A stretch of 64,000 nucleotides of DNA from Phytopythium helicoides (taxonomy: Eukaryota; Oomycota; Peronosporomycetes; Pythiales; Pythiaceae). How positions within the stretch are numbered: position 1 is the stretch's first letter; each line of letters starts with the position of its first letter. Made by a program: the position numbers and the translations under genes. The stretch lies in NCBI GenBank assembly GCA_024867545.1, contig JANFNE010000041.1, positions 371,996 to 435,995 on the forward strand, in the 5' to 3' direction. The notes under the pieces were generated by a model, which made no database searches, had not been told where the DNA came from, and saw only the letters and a program-made list of their open reading frames with translations. Of the stretch, positions 10,524-22,277 are shown in pieces.

Positions 10524-12251
10524 CTACTGCGTCTTGGCTTGCTTATGAGCGAGATTTTTCTCGAGCTGACCCAAGAGCACCGCAAACGAGCGTTTCTTGT
10601 CCGTAGCAATCACCTCCTGGTCAAGCTCTGTTGACTCCCCTGTGCTATCAGCACCCTTGCGAGTGCGGAGGAATGCTGTCGCCTTCAGCTTACCCGCGCT
10701 CTCAGCCTCAAGCGTCTCCTTGAGCTGCTGCAGCGCCTCTGTATACCGCGGGATGATGGTCTTCATGTGATCCTTCTTCAGCGGGTACGGCATCAGTTTG
10801 TTGTTCTCCGCCTTCTTGAGCATGCGAAGCATGCCCTTCATCTGTCCCATCTTGACGAGGGTCACACTCCGACCATGACGCCCAGCACGAGCCGTACGAC
10901 CGACGCGGTGAATGTACGTCTTGATAAACGACGGCACGTCGTAGTTGATGACGTTGGCGACATTATCAATGTCCATACCTCGAGCCATGGCATCGGAGCA
11001 AACGACTGTTTCGATCTTCTGTTGCTTGCATTCCGCGACTAGCGCCGATCGCTGCTTCTGGGTCAGGCTACTAGAGTACTCTCGGATTCGTTCAGGGTGC
11101 TCTGAGTGGAGCTGCAGCAGGCGCGCCAGACGATGCGTCGAGTTCACAGAAGCCGTAAAGACAATTGTAAGCGTGTCCTTGAAGTCGTTGAGGATTTCAA
11201 GCAGGACGAGCGGCTTGGAGCCCGTGTCACATTCAATGACATACTCATCCAGGTTGCTCGGCGTCGTGTACATCTTTTTCTCAGCAGCCGCAGCAGTCTC
11301 CGTTGTGGCTTCAACGATCTCATTCGGCATCTCATCGTCACTGTCGTCGCCTTCACGTGCATTATCCGCAAGCGGGTCGTCGATGCGTCCAATCTTAGTC
11401 AATTCAGCGTTGCTCATACCAATTGCAGCCAGCTTTCGCGGGTTGCGCGTCAGGGTCGCAGACAGCAAAATGCGCGTAAGCGGCGTCCGAATGCGGCGAC
11501 GATTGATTGAGTCCTGCTTGCGGCAGGTCATTGGACCGGCAACGAGCGTTCCCGCTGCGTCGTGCTGTCCGAGTTCTAGGCGCTCATCCACGTCGTGGCC
11601 GTTGAAGATGCTAGCATACACCTTGGGGATCCAGTCCTGGTACGACTGGTTCAGCAATCGATCAGCCTCGTCCACGACCAGGATCTGCACGTGTTGCAGC
11701 GTGAAGCCCGGCGTTTGCTCGAGGTGATCCACAAGTCGCCCGGGCGTGGCCACCAGGATGTCCACGAGGCTGCATCCACCGTCCAGCGCCGGCGCCCTGC
11801 TCTTCCCTGACGATGAGGTGGCGCCTACGAGCGCAGCTTGCTCTGCAGCAAAGTTGGACTGGCCGATGGCGAGCCCGCACTTGAGCGGCGTGCCGGCGCA
11901 GAAGCGCGAGAGGATGTCGTGCACCTGCACCGCGAGGTCTCGGCTTGGCAGCACGATGAGTGCGCGCACGCGGCAGACGACGCGCGGCAACAAGCGCTGC
12001 ACGATGGGCACGATGTACACGAGCGTCTTGCCGCTGCCCGTGGGCGCCGAGATGCAGATGTCGGTCACGCGGTCGCTGGACGCGTCGAGGATCTTTGGGA
12101 TCGCCACCGCCTGCACGGGGAAGAAGGAGCGCACGCCCATCGCCTGCAGCGCCGCGCGCACCTCCTTCGCCAGCGCCCAGCGCCGCGCCAGCTTCTCTAG
12201 CCCGTACTTGGCCGCGAAGCGCGCGCCGGCGTCCTCCTCCTTGCTCTCCAT
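10524..12251 (-). CDS. DDX51: DEAD-box RNA helicase of 60S ribosome assembly, DDX51/Dbp6-like
   Basis: This is a single-exon gene. From the ATG at 12251 (MESKEEDAGARFAAKYGLEK) it has 575 residues; an in-frame ATG at 12401 would add 50 basic residues. Helicase motifs in order: SFFPVQAVAIPKIL (Q-motif region), APTGSGKT (I), LIVLPSRDLAVQV (Ia), VATPGRL (Ib), DEADRLL (II), LLSATLTRNPRKL (III), then CSDAMARGMDID and HRVGRTARAG (V, VI). The variant DEAD motif and the PIVQRLLPRVVCRVRALIVL context point to DDX51/Dbp6, a nucleolar helicase in early pre-60S maturation. I prefer the downstream start because two CCAAT boxes lie between 12251 and the divergent TSR1 start; with the upstream ATG only 49 bp would remain for both promoters. 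Confidence 0.88.
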   Translation of the reverse strand: MESKEEDAGARFAAKYGLEKLARRWALAKEVRAALQAMGVRSFFPVQAVAIPKILDASSDRVTDICISAPTGSGKTLVYIVPIVQRLLPRVVCRVRALIVLPSRDLAVQVHDILSRFCAGTPLKCGLAIGQSNFAAEQAALVGATSSSGKSRAPALDGGCSLVDILVATPGRLVDHLEQTPGFTLQHVQILVVDEADRLLNQSYQDWIPKVYASIFNGHDVDERLELGQHDAAGTLVAGPMTCRKQDSINRRRIRTPLTRILLSATLTRNPRKLAAIGMSNAELTKIGRIDDPLADNAREGDDSDDEMPNEIVEATTETAAAAEKKMYTTPSNLDEYVIECDTGSKPLVLLEILNDFKDTLTIVFTASVNSTHRLARLLQLHSEHPERIREYSSSLTQKQRSALVAECKQQKIETVVCSDAMARGMDIDNVANVINYDVPSFIKTYIHRVGRTARAGRHGRSVTLVKMGQMKGMLRMLKKAENNKLMPYPLKKDHMKTIIPRYTEALQQLKETLEAESAGKLKATAFLRTRKGADSTGESTELDQEVIATDKKRSFAVLLGQLEKNLAHKQAKTQ

Positions 12252-12450
12252 GGTGCCAATGCCCAAGTTGCCTTTTTTCCCAGCGGGTTTCCTCTGTTTC
12301 ACGGGCTTTGATTGGCTGATATTAGCCCGAAACGGGCTTTCGACCAATGAGGAGGCGGAAACCGGACGGCCGACCTGGCGGCCACCAGTTGCCGCCTCCA
12401 TCCATTCGATGGCCTTTCTCGGCTAGTTTCCCTTTGGCGTGGCAGGCAGC
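12252..12450. promoter_or_regulatory. Bidirectional CCAAT promoter between the DDX51-like gene and TSR1
   Basis: This 199-bp spacer separates two divergent ribosome-biogenesis genes. It contains ATTGG at 12311-12315 and CCAAT at 12344-12348, facing each other, and a repeated CGGGCTTT word flanking the pair. The arrangement suggests one shared regulatory element. It also argues that translation of the helicase starts at 12251. Confidence 0.55.
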
Positions 12451-14936
12451 ATGCCACCGCACCACCACCGCTCGGGCGCGCTCAAGCAGGTGAACAAGGC
12501 GCACAAGACCGGACGCCATGCTTCCAAGAAGCTGCTGGCCAAGCGCAGCGGCGGTAAGGTGGAGCGCCGCGCCAGCTCGCGCTCCGTGAGCTCGCAGTCG
12601 GCCAACGCGGCGCTCGAGGGCCAGAAGGCCGCGCGCCTGCTGCGCCAGAAGCAGCTGCGCGAGCACAAGCGCGACGAGCTCATGCTGCAGCGCCGCTTCG
12701 GGCTCGGCAGTGCGCTGGGCCCGCCCAAGGTCGTCGCGCTCGTCGCGCTCGGACACCTCGCCGACCTGCAGGAGGCAAAGCGCTACCTGCTGGAGGGCGC
12801 CGCCACCGTCGAGCTGCCCAAGCACAATGCGCTGCGCAACTGCACGGTCGGCGTCTTCGCACAGCACAAGCAGAAGGTCTGCGTCATCGACTGCGGCAAC
12901 GACCTGCTCGTCTCCATGGACGCCGCCAAGGTTGCCGACGTTATCGTGTTCGTGCTCGCAGTGCACGAGGGATCGGAGAACAGCGTCAACGTTGCTGGCG
13001 CCAAGATCATCTCGGCCATCCGCGCGCAGGGCCTCCCGACGACCGTCGGAGTCATCCAGGGTCTCGAGCGTCACACACCAAAGCTCCAAGGCGACCTCAA
13101 GAAGTTTGGCACGAGCTTTTTCCTGGCCGAGTTCGGCGAGAACGTCAAGGTGACGCAGGCCAACGTGAACTCGCAGCTCTCTCGCGCCGTGCTTTCCGTG
13201 ACGCCCAAGACGATCCACTGGCGCAACGCGCGCTCATACATCCACGCCACTTCCGCTGCGATAGTGCCGCACGAGAACAACGACGGCAAGGGCGAGCTTC
13301 GCGTGAGCGGCTACATTCGCGGCAAGCCTCTCTCGGTCAACCAGCTCATCCATATCACGGATGTGGGCACGTTCCAGATGAGCCACATCACGCGCAGCGA
13401 ATTGCAGCAGGTTGCAGTTGAGCAGGTTGATGAGGCCGAGAAGCTGGCAGCAGCCTTCGGCAACCCGTCGGATGAAGACGTACTCGCGACGGCTGATCCT
13501 GCGCTTCAGGAGGACCTCCGCTTCGAAGCTGAGTACGACCCGTTTGCTGCTGAGCAGACGTGGCCGACGGAGGAAGAGCTTGCTGAGGCTGAGCAAAGTG
13601 CCAAGAGTGGCAAGAAGGTGGACGCGAATGCTGCTGGCATGTCGAGCTACCAGGCCGCTTGGATTGGCGATGGCGATGACGATGACGCCATGCAAGACGA
13701 TGAGGATGCTGGTGAGGACGATGAAGTGGATCAGGCGTTCTGCCAAACGACGGCCAAGTCGGCTGAGTCAACTATTGGTGATGACGATGACGACGACGAT
13801 GATGATGATATGGAGATGGACGATGAGGACAATGAGGCTCTTCGTGCTCAACGCTTTGCAGAGATGCAGAACAAGCGGAAGCAGGAGGAAGAAAACATGA
13901 CGTTCCCGGATGAAGTTGATGTCCCGACGGACTCATCGGCACGTGTTCGATTTGCTCGCTACCGTGGCCTCAAGTCTATGCGCACGAGCACTTGGGACCC
14001 GAAGGAGTCGCTCCCGCAGGATTATGCTCGTCTTTTCCAGTTCGAGGACTTCCCAATGGTGCAGCGCCTAGCGCTTGAGCGCGGAAAGGAGGCGGAGCGT
14101 GCAATGAAGGCTGAACTTCGTCGCAAGACGCAGGCATCGCGTTCTCGAGCATCGTCGATGGCCAGTTCTATGGAAGTTGAGGGAGACTCCAACTCAACCA
14201 TTACCATTCCTGAGGAATTTGGCGGTGTTGGCTACGTTCCGTCGGGTCTCTACGTTACTATTCACATCAAGGACGTTCCTCTTCAGGCGTTCCAGCAGCG
14301 TCTGCAGGCCGGTCCGCTCATCATGGGAGCGCTTCTTAAGCATGAGAACCGCTTGTCAGTTCTAAACTTTTCGATCCAGCGCTCGGCCATGTTTGACGAA
14401 CCGCTGAAATCCAAGGAGGAGGTGGTCTTCCACTGCGGTTTCCGTCGCTACGCTGGAAAGCCAGTGTACTCGGACCAGAGCCTCAAGAGCGACCAGCACC
14501 TGTTCCAGCGGTTTCCTCCCGCAGAGTGGATGGTCTGTTGCGACTGTGTACGGTCCAGTGACGTTCCAGCCGGCTTCTGTGCTGATTTTCCGTGGCCGCG
14601 GACACGGAGACCTCGTGTCGGACGAGCTTGTTGCGTCGGGCACGCTGAAGAACGTCAACCCCGACCGCGTGGTTCTCAAGCGGATCATTTTGACTGGTAC
14701 CCCCTGTCAAGGTGAAGAAGCGCAAGGCCGTCGTGCGGTACATGTTCCACTCGCCAGAGGACATTCGGTGGTTCAAGCCTGTGGAGCTTGTGTCCAAGCA
14801 CGGTCTCACCGGTCACATCAAGGAATCACTCGGCACGCACGGAGACTTCAAGGCGGTGTTCAACAAGCCCATCAAGCAGCACGACACAGTCTGCTTACAC
14901 CTGTACAAGCGCGTCTACCCCAAGTTCGCCGACTAG
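12451..14936 (+). CDS. TSR1: TSR1, 40S pre-ribosome assembly factor (two frameshifts near the 3' end)
   Basis: The start is MPPHHHRSGALKQVNKAHKT, typical of the Bms1/Tsr1 family, with an Arg/Lys-rich N-terminus. A degenerate GTPase-like domain follows, with no usable P-loop (LVALGHLADLQEAKRYLL occupies its place). Next come an AARP2CN-type region (IHWRNARSYIHATSAAIV), a long Asp/Glu-rich linker and the conserved C-terminal DUF663/translation-factor-like part. Tsr1 binds cytoplasmic pre-40S particles and blocks early translation. Near 14542 and 14705 the conserved protein shifts frame by one base each time: EWMVCC continues as VYGPVTFQPAS, and LKRIILTGTP continues as VKKRKAVVRYMFHSPEDIRW, before ending RVYPKFAD. 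Removing one base at each site gives about 827 residues, close to human TSR1 (804). Confidence 0.9.
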
Positions 14937-15151
14937 AGATCTGCTGGTATTCTTGCTAGAAAAAAAAAAGAGGGTAAACACGAAAACCGTGCTGTACAAA
15001 ATTTTGGAAAACATTTTTGTTTGTATGACGATTGGCGTCTTGATGTGTTGACGTGTTCCATCACGTAGCGCAGCTTCCATCGCCGCAGTTAGAGATCCAC
15101 CTAAAGCTACGAAGTTCAGCCCAGAAAGAATTGCGAAGTGCCGTAATGCGT

Positions 15152-17529
15152 TCATGGCCGGCGATGGCGCTTAGCAGCAGGGCCAATTGTTGGCTCAGAG
15201 CTATTTGCTGGTCGCTGACGTCGACGTGAAGCCGTCGAGCTCACTGGAGCTGATGCAGCAGCTGTTGTCGCGCCGCTAGCTTGTGCCCACCGCAAAAAGT
15301 TCTCGACTACGAAACCAGCCAGGTTCTCGTACATGCCTAGGCACACCACCAGCTGTCGCAGCACACGGTTGATACGTTCTGCGTCGCCTCCGAGGTACTC
15401 CCCGAAGCTGGTCACGAACTGGCGCGCCATCGTGCCTAGGAACTCGGCACTGCGGGTGCCAAAGGCAGCGGCTCGGCTCGCCGATGTGGCGCGGAAGAAA
15501 AAGTCGACGAGCTCAGGGATGAAGGGCTCCAAGGGCCGAATAAGCTCGTCTACAAATGCTGATCGACGGCTCGAATCGACCTCCATAAGAATCTCGGATG
15601 ATATGCCGTGGTCTCGTAGCTGTCGACGTAGCTCATTGACCAGGTTCGTCGACCAGGTTCGGATTGCTGGGCGAGACACTGGAGGAATATCGACGCCGCT
15701 CACCAGCGCAAAACCCACGTGCGCCATCATTTGGTGCACACTCACCGGATCGCCAGCGAGCAAGCCGTAGAGCGTTGCCGATGGAATTTCACTCACCAAG
15801 CGACTCAGCAAATCGCCGAAATTCCATGTCGTCGCGCTGTGGTTTATGCCGGAAAGCGATATCGGGAATACAACCGACGCAAGTGGGAGTCCCATACCAG
15901 CGATCGACACGCGGCTTGCACCATGTGCGCGAGATGGTACTGCTGGCACTGGCCCTGCCGTCCCTGTAGATACTTCTCCTGTTGACCCTCCCGCTGATGC
16001 GAGACCTTGCCCACCAGTTAGATCGACTGGGAAGCTGCGTGATCCTGCTAATAGAGTTTGCAAGAATGGCGGAAGCATACTCTGCGGTCCTTGCTGCTGG
16101 GCTTCGGGAGCTTGATCAACATCTGGCGGATTTGGTGCCACATTCGAGGGCTCATCAGGACTTGCTCCATTCTCGGTTGGGGCTGCTGGTGCTGTTTGAG
16201 CTGGCACTGTGCTGGTGCAGCAGAAAGGAGCTCCTACATCAGCCCCACGCTCAGTAGCACTACGAGATACGGACTGCCACATCCGGCTGCGGCGCCCCTC
16301 ATCAAGGCGAGATAGATGCTCGAGAGCTCGAGATGACTGTCGGAGGAACAAATGGCGAGCAACTCGGGACAGCAAGTCCGCCGACTCTCCAATTGTCTGT
16401 AACGTCTCAATCGCGCGAACCACCTGAGCGCACCAGTTGCTCGTTCTGTGTTTGATCTTGCAAGCTCTCGTTATCGCTCAGCGCGACAGGAAGAAGGTGC
16501 ATCCGTGGGTTGAACTGCGTAATTAGCGTCACGAACTGATCCAGCTGAGCTTGGAAGGCGCTCGCGTCGCTGTTTACGTTCGCGTCCACTTGCCGATGCT
16601 CTACGCCTTGGAAGTCGAATTCTGTAGATCAAACAACATTCTCAGTATGGTGCTCCTTACTCAACGCGTTCGACCGCGTTTGCTCGCTCACCTTGATTCT
16701 CGAGTGTTTGCTGGATGTTCTGGAGGCGAAGTGCCGTTCGAGCGCGAAGTGTCACCTGTCTGTCCACCGGCTGCGGTGGCACTCCACTGCCGGGCTGTCC
16801 CTCCCGCTGCAGCCGAGCCCGCATGTGCGGTTCTGTCGGAACGATCCCGCCGACTGCGACTGGACACTCTGTGCCGCGTCCGACTTGCAGCTCGCGCGTC
16901 CGGCGTCCACGTGACGCGTCGAATCCCTCTTCCCGCCTCGGTGTCGTCGACGGCGACGCCTCCGCCGCCTGCGACGGTGTCCTGCACCGAGTTCATGATG
17001 TTGGCGATCATGGAGCTGAGGAAGGGCATGTTGACGTCCGATCCCTCCGGCACCGTGATGGTGGCGCCCATGAGCACGCGGTTGGGCGCTGCCTGCCGGC
17101 CATCATGGGGTCGGGTTCATCGTTGTCTCTGACCTCTCGAGATGGCGCGCAGGAACCGCGCCGACCTGGAGCCCGCCGAGCCTCTCACGCGCGCCGCCGG
17201 CCTGCCCGCACCACTCTGCGCTGGAGCTTGAGCCGCATCCGCAGCCGCCTGCGCCGGGGCCGCCACGTCCACCACAGGGCTCGGCGCGCACCACCGAGGT
17301 GCAGCGTGTGTCCGTCCTCGAGCGCGTAGGCCGAGAGCGGCTGGTCGTTCTTGAGCACGCGGCCGCGGAAGATGAGCCGCTGGCGCGCCAGCGTGACGCC
17401 CGTCTCCTCCGCCACCGCCGCCTTGAGCTGCGGCACCGACGCGCCGCTGCGGATGCTCACGGGGAACGTGCGCTGGTCGATCGTGCGCACGTTGAGCGAG
17501 ATCAGCTCCCCGTCCGCCTCCGCCATCAT
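15152..17529 (-). CDS. BAG6: BAG6/Scythe-like ubiquitin-domain chaperone (frames interrupted)
   Basis: The gene starts MMAEADGELISLNVRTIDQR at 17529 with an N-terminal ubiquitin-like domain (QRLIFRGRVLKNDQPL ... EDGHTLHL). Downstream blocks in several frames fit one protein: PEGSDVNMPFLSSMIANIMN near 17040, RLQNIQQTLENQ ending at an intron donor near 16690, an exon from about 16632 (AFQAQLDQFVTLITQFNPRM), and a clean 3' part to 15152. That last part has helical repeats and ends with a basic PAAKRHRRP. UBL at the N-terminus, a Pro-rich middle and a C-terminal basic signal match BAG6, which triages hydrophobic clients for tail-anchored insertion or degradation. Apparent one-base shifts lie near 17294, 16935 and 16425. 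Another UBL shuttle protein remains possible. Confidence 0.55.
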
Positions 17530-18142
17530 CTTGCGCGCTGTATAGAGTAACCCTGGGGTACGGAGCGTAACCGGGGCAGAGCGCGCGCGCCACGCCGCGG
17601 GGGAGCGCCGGAGACGCGCCGATCGAGAGCGCAGCGCCGCGGGAGGCGCGAGCGGAGGCTGCGGGAGGCGCTGCGGGCCGCGGGGGAGCGCGGGGTACGC
17701 GCGCAGAGGCAGCGAGGAACCGGCGCCGACGCGGTGGGAGACGCCTCCACGCCGAAAAAAGCGAAGAAATGCAGGTCGGGCGAGGGGGACGGCACTACGG
17801 GCAGGAGAACAGTTGGAGAGCGGGAAGCACGGTTGGAGAGCGCACAGTTGGGGAGGAGGAGGTGGGTACGGTAGCCATGACACACATGGCTACGCTTTGG
17901 TGCGGCGCGGATGGAGGCGACGAGCGCGGCGTTGGCAGCCGCTCACTGCGCTACTGCAGCTGTTGATGCGCTTCATGGAGACAGCAGCGACGACAAGTGG
18001 GTGTTCTGACGTCAATGAGGCGGCGTCAGAGCCCAGAAGAGACCCACGGTGAACGGACGCGAAACGGTTGGCTATTTGTCTCGACCGCTTGCGACGCTGG
18101 AGCTCTCGCGAGGCAACAAACGCGTCCCCAGTCGCGCTGCTA
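17530..18142. promoter_or_regulatory. Divergent promoter region, BAG6-like gene and kinesin-4
   Basis: This 613-bp GC-rich gap lies between two divergent starts. Short frames cross it but none resembles a protein. The part next to the BAG6-like gene (17580-17760) is very rich in CpG. Confidence 0.4.
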
Positions 18143-21100
18143 ATGGTGGTCGAGACAATGAGCTCGACACGTGGCGCCACGGGCAGCGGGAGGCGCGAGC
18201 GCGAGCGGGCTGATGGCGATAGCGTCAAGGTCTGCGTGCGCATACGGCCGCTGAACGGCAAAGAGCGTGGCGACCAGACCAAGAGCTGCGTGCGCATCGC
18301 CTCGTCGATAGACGGACTCACTACCAATACAAACAACAACGCTAGCGAGGGTGAGACACTGCCTCCACAGCAGCTCGTGGTCGGCAAGGATAGAGCGTTC
18401 ACGTTCGACACCATTCTGGGCATTACGAGTTCTCAAGAGGTACCGCTCTTAGCTTCAACTTCTGCGAGTGCAATTGGTCTGACCATCATGACGAATAGGA
18501 CACATATCGTCAATGTGTCGCTCCGACTGGTCGAGAGCTTCTTCGAGGGGTATAATGCGACGATTCTCGCGTATGGACAAACGGGCACGGGCAAAACACA
18601 CACTATGTCAGGAGCTGGTTTCGACGCTAAAGGGAATGAGAAGAATCCCGAGATGCAGGGAATCATCCCGCGGGTATGTATGCTGCGAATTCTTAGCTAT
18701 TGTCTTGGATGGTAGCACGATGTTAATGCTGGTGTAGGTCATCAAAGCGATCTTTGCAAAGATGGAGGCAAACGATCCAATTAGCGAGTTCACTCTGGGC
18801 GTGGAATACATCGAGATCTACAACGAAGAGCTGCGCGACTTGCTTCATCCCGAGACAACCTCCAAGGTTGGCAGTCTTCCCTTTCTACACCGAATATGAT
18901 TTGGTGTGTCTGACTCAGTGAGGTGCGCTACACAGCAATTGACCATTCGCGAAGACTTTGACGGCACGATTGTCATCGCTGGAGCAAAAGCCGAGATAGC
19001 AAAATCCAAGGATGCAGTTTTCCGCTACTTGGTTGTTGGTGGGGCCTCTCGAGCTACAGGAAGTACACTTAATGAACGAGCAGTCAAGTCGCTCACACGC
19101 CATCTTCACGTTGATCCTTCACCAACGAGACCGCGTGACCGGGGCATGTCGAAAATCAAAGTTCCATTTAGTAGACTTGGCGGGATCAGAGCGCGCAAAG
19201 CGAACTGGAGCTGTGGCAGGTCGATTTAAAGAGTCGATCAGCATTAACCAGGGTTTACTTGCGCTTGGAAATGTCATTAGTGCGCTGAGTGATGACAAGA
19301 AACGTGGGCCAGGAGCGACCAATGGAGCAGTCCACGTGCCGTATCGTGACTCAAAGCTCACACGTTTGCTGCAGGATAGTCTCGGCGGGAACTCAAGAAC
19401 ACTTATGATTGCCTGTGTTAGTCCCGCGACGATCAACTTTGAAGAAACTCTCAACACGCTCAAATATGCTAGCCGTGCCAAAAACATCAAGAACATGCCG
19501 ATTGTAAACCAAGAAGTCGAACAGCTGGAAAGCAAGCAGAAGAACGACGAGGAAATCCAGCGTATGAAAGACGAGATCGCTAACCTTCAGACGCAATTAC
19601 AGCAGACACGCACTCAGCCTCGAGCTGCCACACCATCTATGCAAGTCAGCATTTCGAAGCAACCTGAGCCACCAAGGCCTCCAGTAAACCAGGATGAGTT
19701 GAAACGATGTGAGCCAGGAGCTTTTGGTCGCAAAGCGCTGTGTTACTCAGTTCGGAGATGCAGTTGAAACGATGCGAGGTTACGCTTTGGAAGCAATTAC
19801 GTCTCTTATCGCGATGGAGCGAGACGTCAAGGCGTTAGGCAGACCGGTCCAACAGCGCCTCAACGAAATTGTAAAACTACTGAACTCAACAATCCAAACC
19901 GCAAATAGTAGTGAAGCGATTTCAAAAGTAATGGAAGCATCGAAGCGAACATCCTGAAGACAGTGGAGTGGATGTAGGCTCAGCCATGGAAGACGAAGTT
20001 CGGCGGCTCCGCAAAGAGTTGAAAGATGCCCGAACCGATCTTGCCCGTGATGAGCAAATCTTTGAGATGAAAAACACGGATATTCAGCGGCTCCAAGCGG
20101 TGCTTGGGGAGGCAAAAGCGCGAAACGAAAAGCTGATTGAACGTGTGCAACAGCTTGAGCGAGGTGGTCAGCTTTGGTCTAATGCTGGCGTGGGTTTGGG
20201 GACATCGATTCCGGATCCAAAACTCCTTCCTTCTCTTGAAGTGGAAGAGCTCGATGAAGAAAATGAGAACGAGAGTAGCCATTCAGATGAACAGTCAGTA
20301 AGCTCAGCCCCAGCTCCAACCAAAGCCACGACTTCATCGCGCGGATTATTTACTCGTCGAACCGGGACTGCTGCCTACAGTGCTGAAGACGATAATGTCC
20401 TGATTGGTCGAGCTGAGGACGACATCAGCCCGGAGTCTGTTACGTCTCCAGAAGCACTGAAAGTATCAATGCAAGGGAATGTCCTGGGAGGGTCAAGTGC
20501 ATTTGTCGACACTCGTGGCTCAACTAGCCGCTCTTTTGCAGTTACAGCAACGTCGGACATTGTCTCGAAACTGGAGCGCTCCATCTCGGCATTGCAAGCA
20601 AAGGTTGAAGAGCTACAAGCCCAAAATGTGAGTCTGCTTTGCATGGTTACAGACGGGCGTACACTTACACAACTTCTGTGTCTGAAAAGAGTGAGCTACT
20701 AGACGCCCGAGAAGAGTCGACGCGCCGTTGGCAAGTAGATCGCCAGAAATACGAGATGCAAATCAGCGAGGCGGAGCTCACGATCGAGTCTTTACGAAAA
20801 GCAAAACAGTCATTGGAAGACTCGATCATTGGCGAGCGGCAACCAGCTACAGAAGTAAATGATTCAAAGATGAAACTGGCGGCTAGTCGACCATCAACAG
20901 CGCCTGTAAATCCGCAAACTGTGCCAGATATGAGCGCAATGTTCGAAGACTGTGTACAGCAGCTATTGCGATACCATGAGGCTCGTCGACAAGTGCTCAG
21001 CATCATTAAGGAGAAGAAAGAGGCAGAACTCAATAAGCACGAGGCAACGCGACGCGTGAATGCGCTCGAGATGCAAAGATGAGACAGAGCATATCAGTGC

Positions 21101-22211
21101 GAGAGAGTATCTCTGACCTTTCCAAGTCACTGCGCGTGCTCGACGACAAAATGCAGAAAGAGAACAGGACACTCGAGGAGATTGAACGGCTCACAAAGCT
21201 CAAGCAACGAGCTGAGCGAAAACTCAACAATTTGCGGCATCAAGATGAGCAGAAAGCATTCCTAGATGGAGAGAAGCAGCAGGAACTAGCTGATCTAGAA
21301 GAGCTGATCGTTGACTTGGACTCGCACATCGCTTTTCAGGATGCTGAGCTCGCTGCTGCTCGGAAGGAGCTTAGCACCATCAAGCAGCGTACACAAACTC
21401 AGGCTCAGGATGAGTCCCCTCTTGATGCACTTGCGAGCTCAATTGCATCCCAATTTGACCACGGAATTTGGATATGGCGTGCTCAGTGATCGCTAAGTGC
21501 TTGGAAGAGATCGTCAGGTTGCGCATGCAAGAGAAGACTTTGCAACATGAAGTCAAAGAACTCAGTGTTGTGATTGAGGAACGTGATGCGTCGTTAAACC
21601 AGCTGGAGAGCGGTCTGTCGGTTGCGAGACACGAGTTCGAGCGCCGCCTAGAATCGCAACAACAAGCTAGTGCCGAAGCGCTTGACGCGCTAAAGGAAGA
21701 ACTGGCTAGGGTAACCTCGGAGCAACAGCAAAAGCGAGAGATCCAACGAGATGCCAATATCGATGAACAGAGCGCTGTTCAGCTGCAGCAGCTCGAGGCG
21801 AATTGCCAGAAGAAAGATGCATACATCGCGGACTTGGAGAAACACCTAGTGTTCTACAAGTCCAAAGCGAAGCAGATGCAGGCGCAGTTGCAGCAGTTAA
21901 TCCGAGACTCCAATCGCCAGGAAGACGAGCAGGAAAGTAGTGCTGAGGTTGCTAGCCTCCGTCAGCGACTGCGGCAGCTCGAAGATGCCAACGATGCGCT
22001 CACGAAGGATCTTGCAGCTGCCAAGGTTTGTGTTCCTATGGGATTACTTGTCGCTGCCTTCTTGGCTGACCTGTCGACCTTCTGTCGCCTCCAGATCTAC
22101 TTGAGGTCGTCACAGAGTCGCGAAGGCACCAAGGTGGTCCGCATCTCGAGGAGCGAGCTGCGCGAGCTGCCAGCGCCACCCCAGCCTCCTGCACACGTCG
22201 CAGACGCGTAG
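18143..22211 (+). CDS. Kinesin-4 family motor protein (KIF4/KIF21-like), several frameshifts
   Basis: The motor starts near [11 protein letters not shown]. It reads [46 protein letters not shown] (P-loop), [50 protein letters not shown] (switch I), [14 protein letters not shown] (switch II) and [20 protein letters not shown]. The IREDFDG and [16 protein letters not shown] blocks are typical of kinesin-4. From about 19520 to 21990 the product is almost entirely coiled coil. The 3' exon ends [17 protein letters not shown]. Introns supported by frame: 18440-18498, 18674-18737, 18867-18935, 20628-20689 and about 22027-22093. Apparent one-base shifts occur near 18526, 19071, 19708, 19945, 21078 and 21466. 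Kinesin-4 motors act on spindle midzone or flagellar microtubules. Confidence 0.85.
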
Positions 22212-22277
22212 ACCTCTTGACTCCACTATACCCTCTTGCCAATCAAACTCCAGTGTCATTGTCGTTGGTTGTCCACA

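Noticed and set aside
12322..13218. Minus-strand open frame of 298 codons across the start of TSR1
   Set aside because: Antisense of strongly GC-biased TSR1 coding sequence, with Leu/Arg/Ala-rich content and no recognisable domain.
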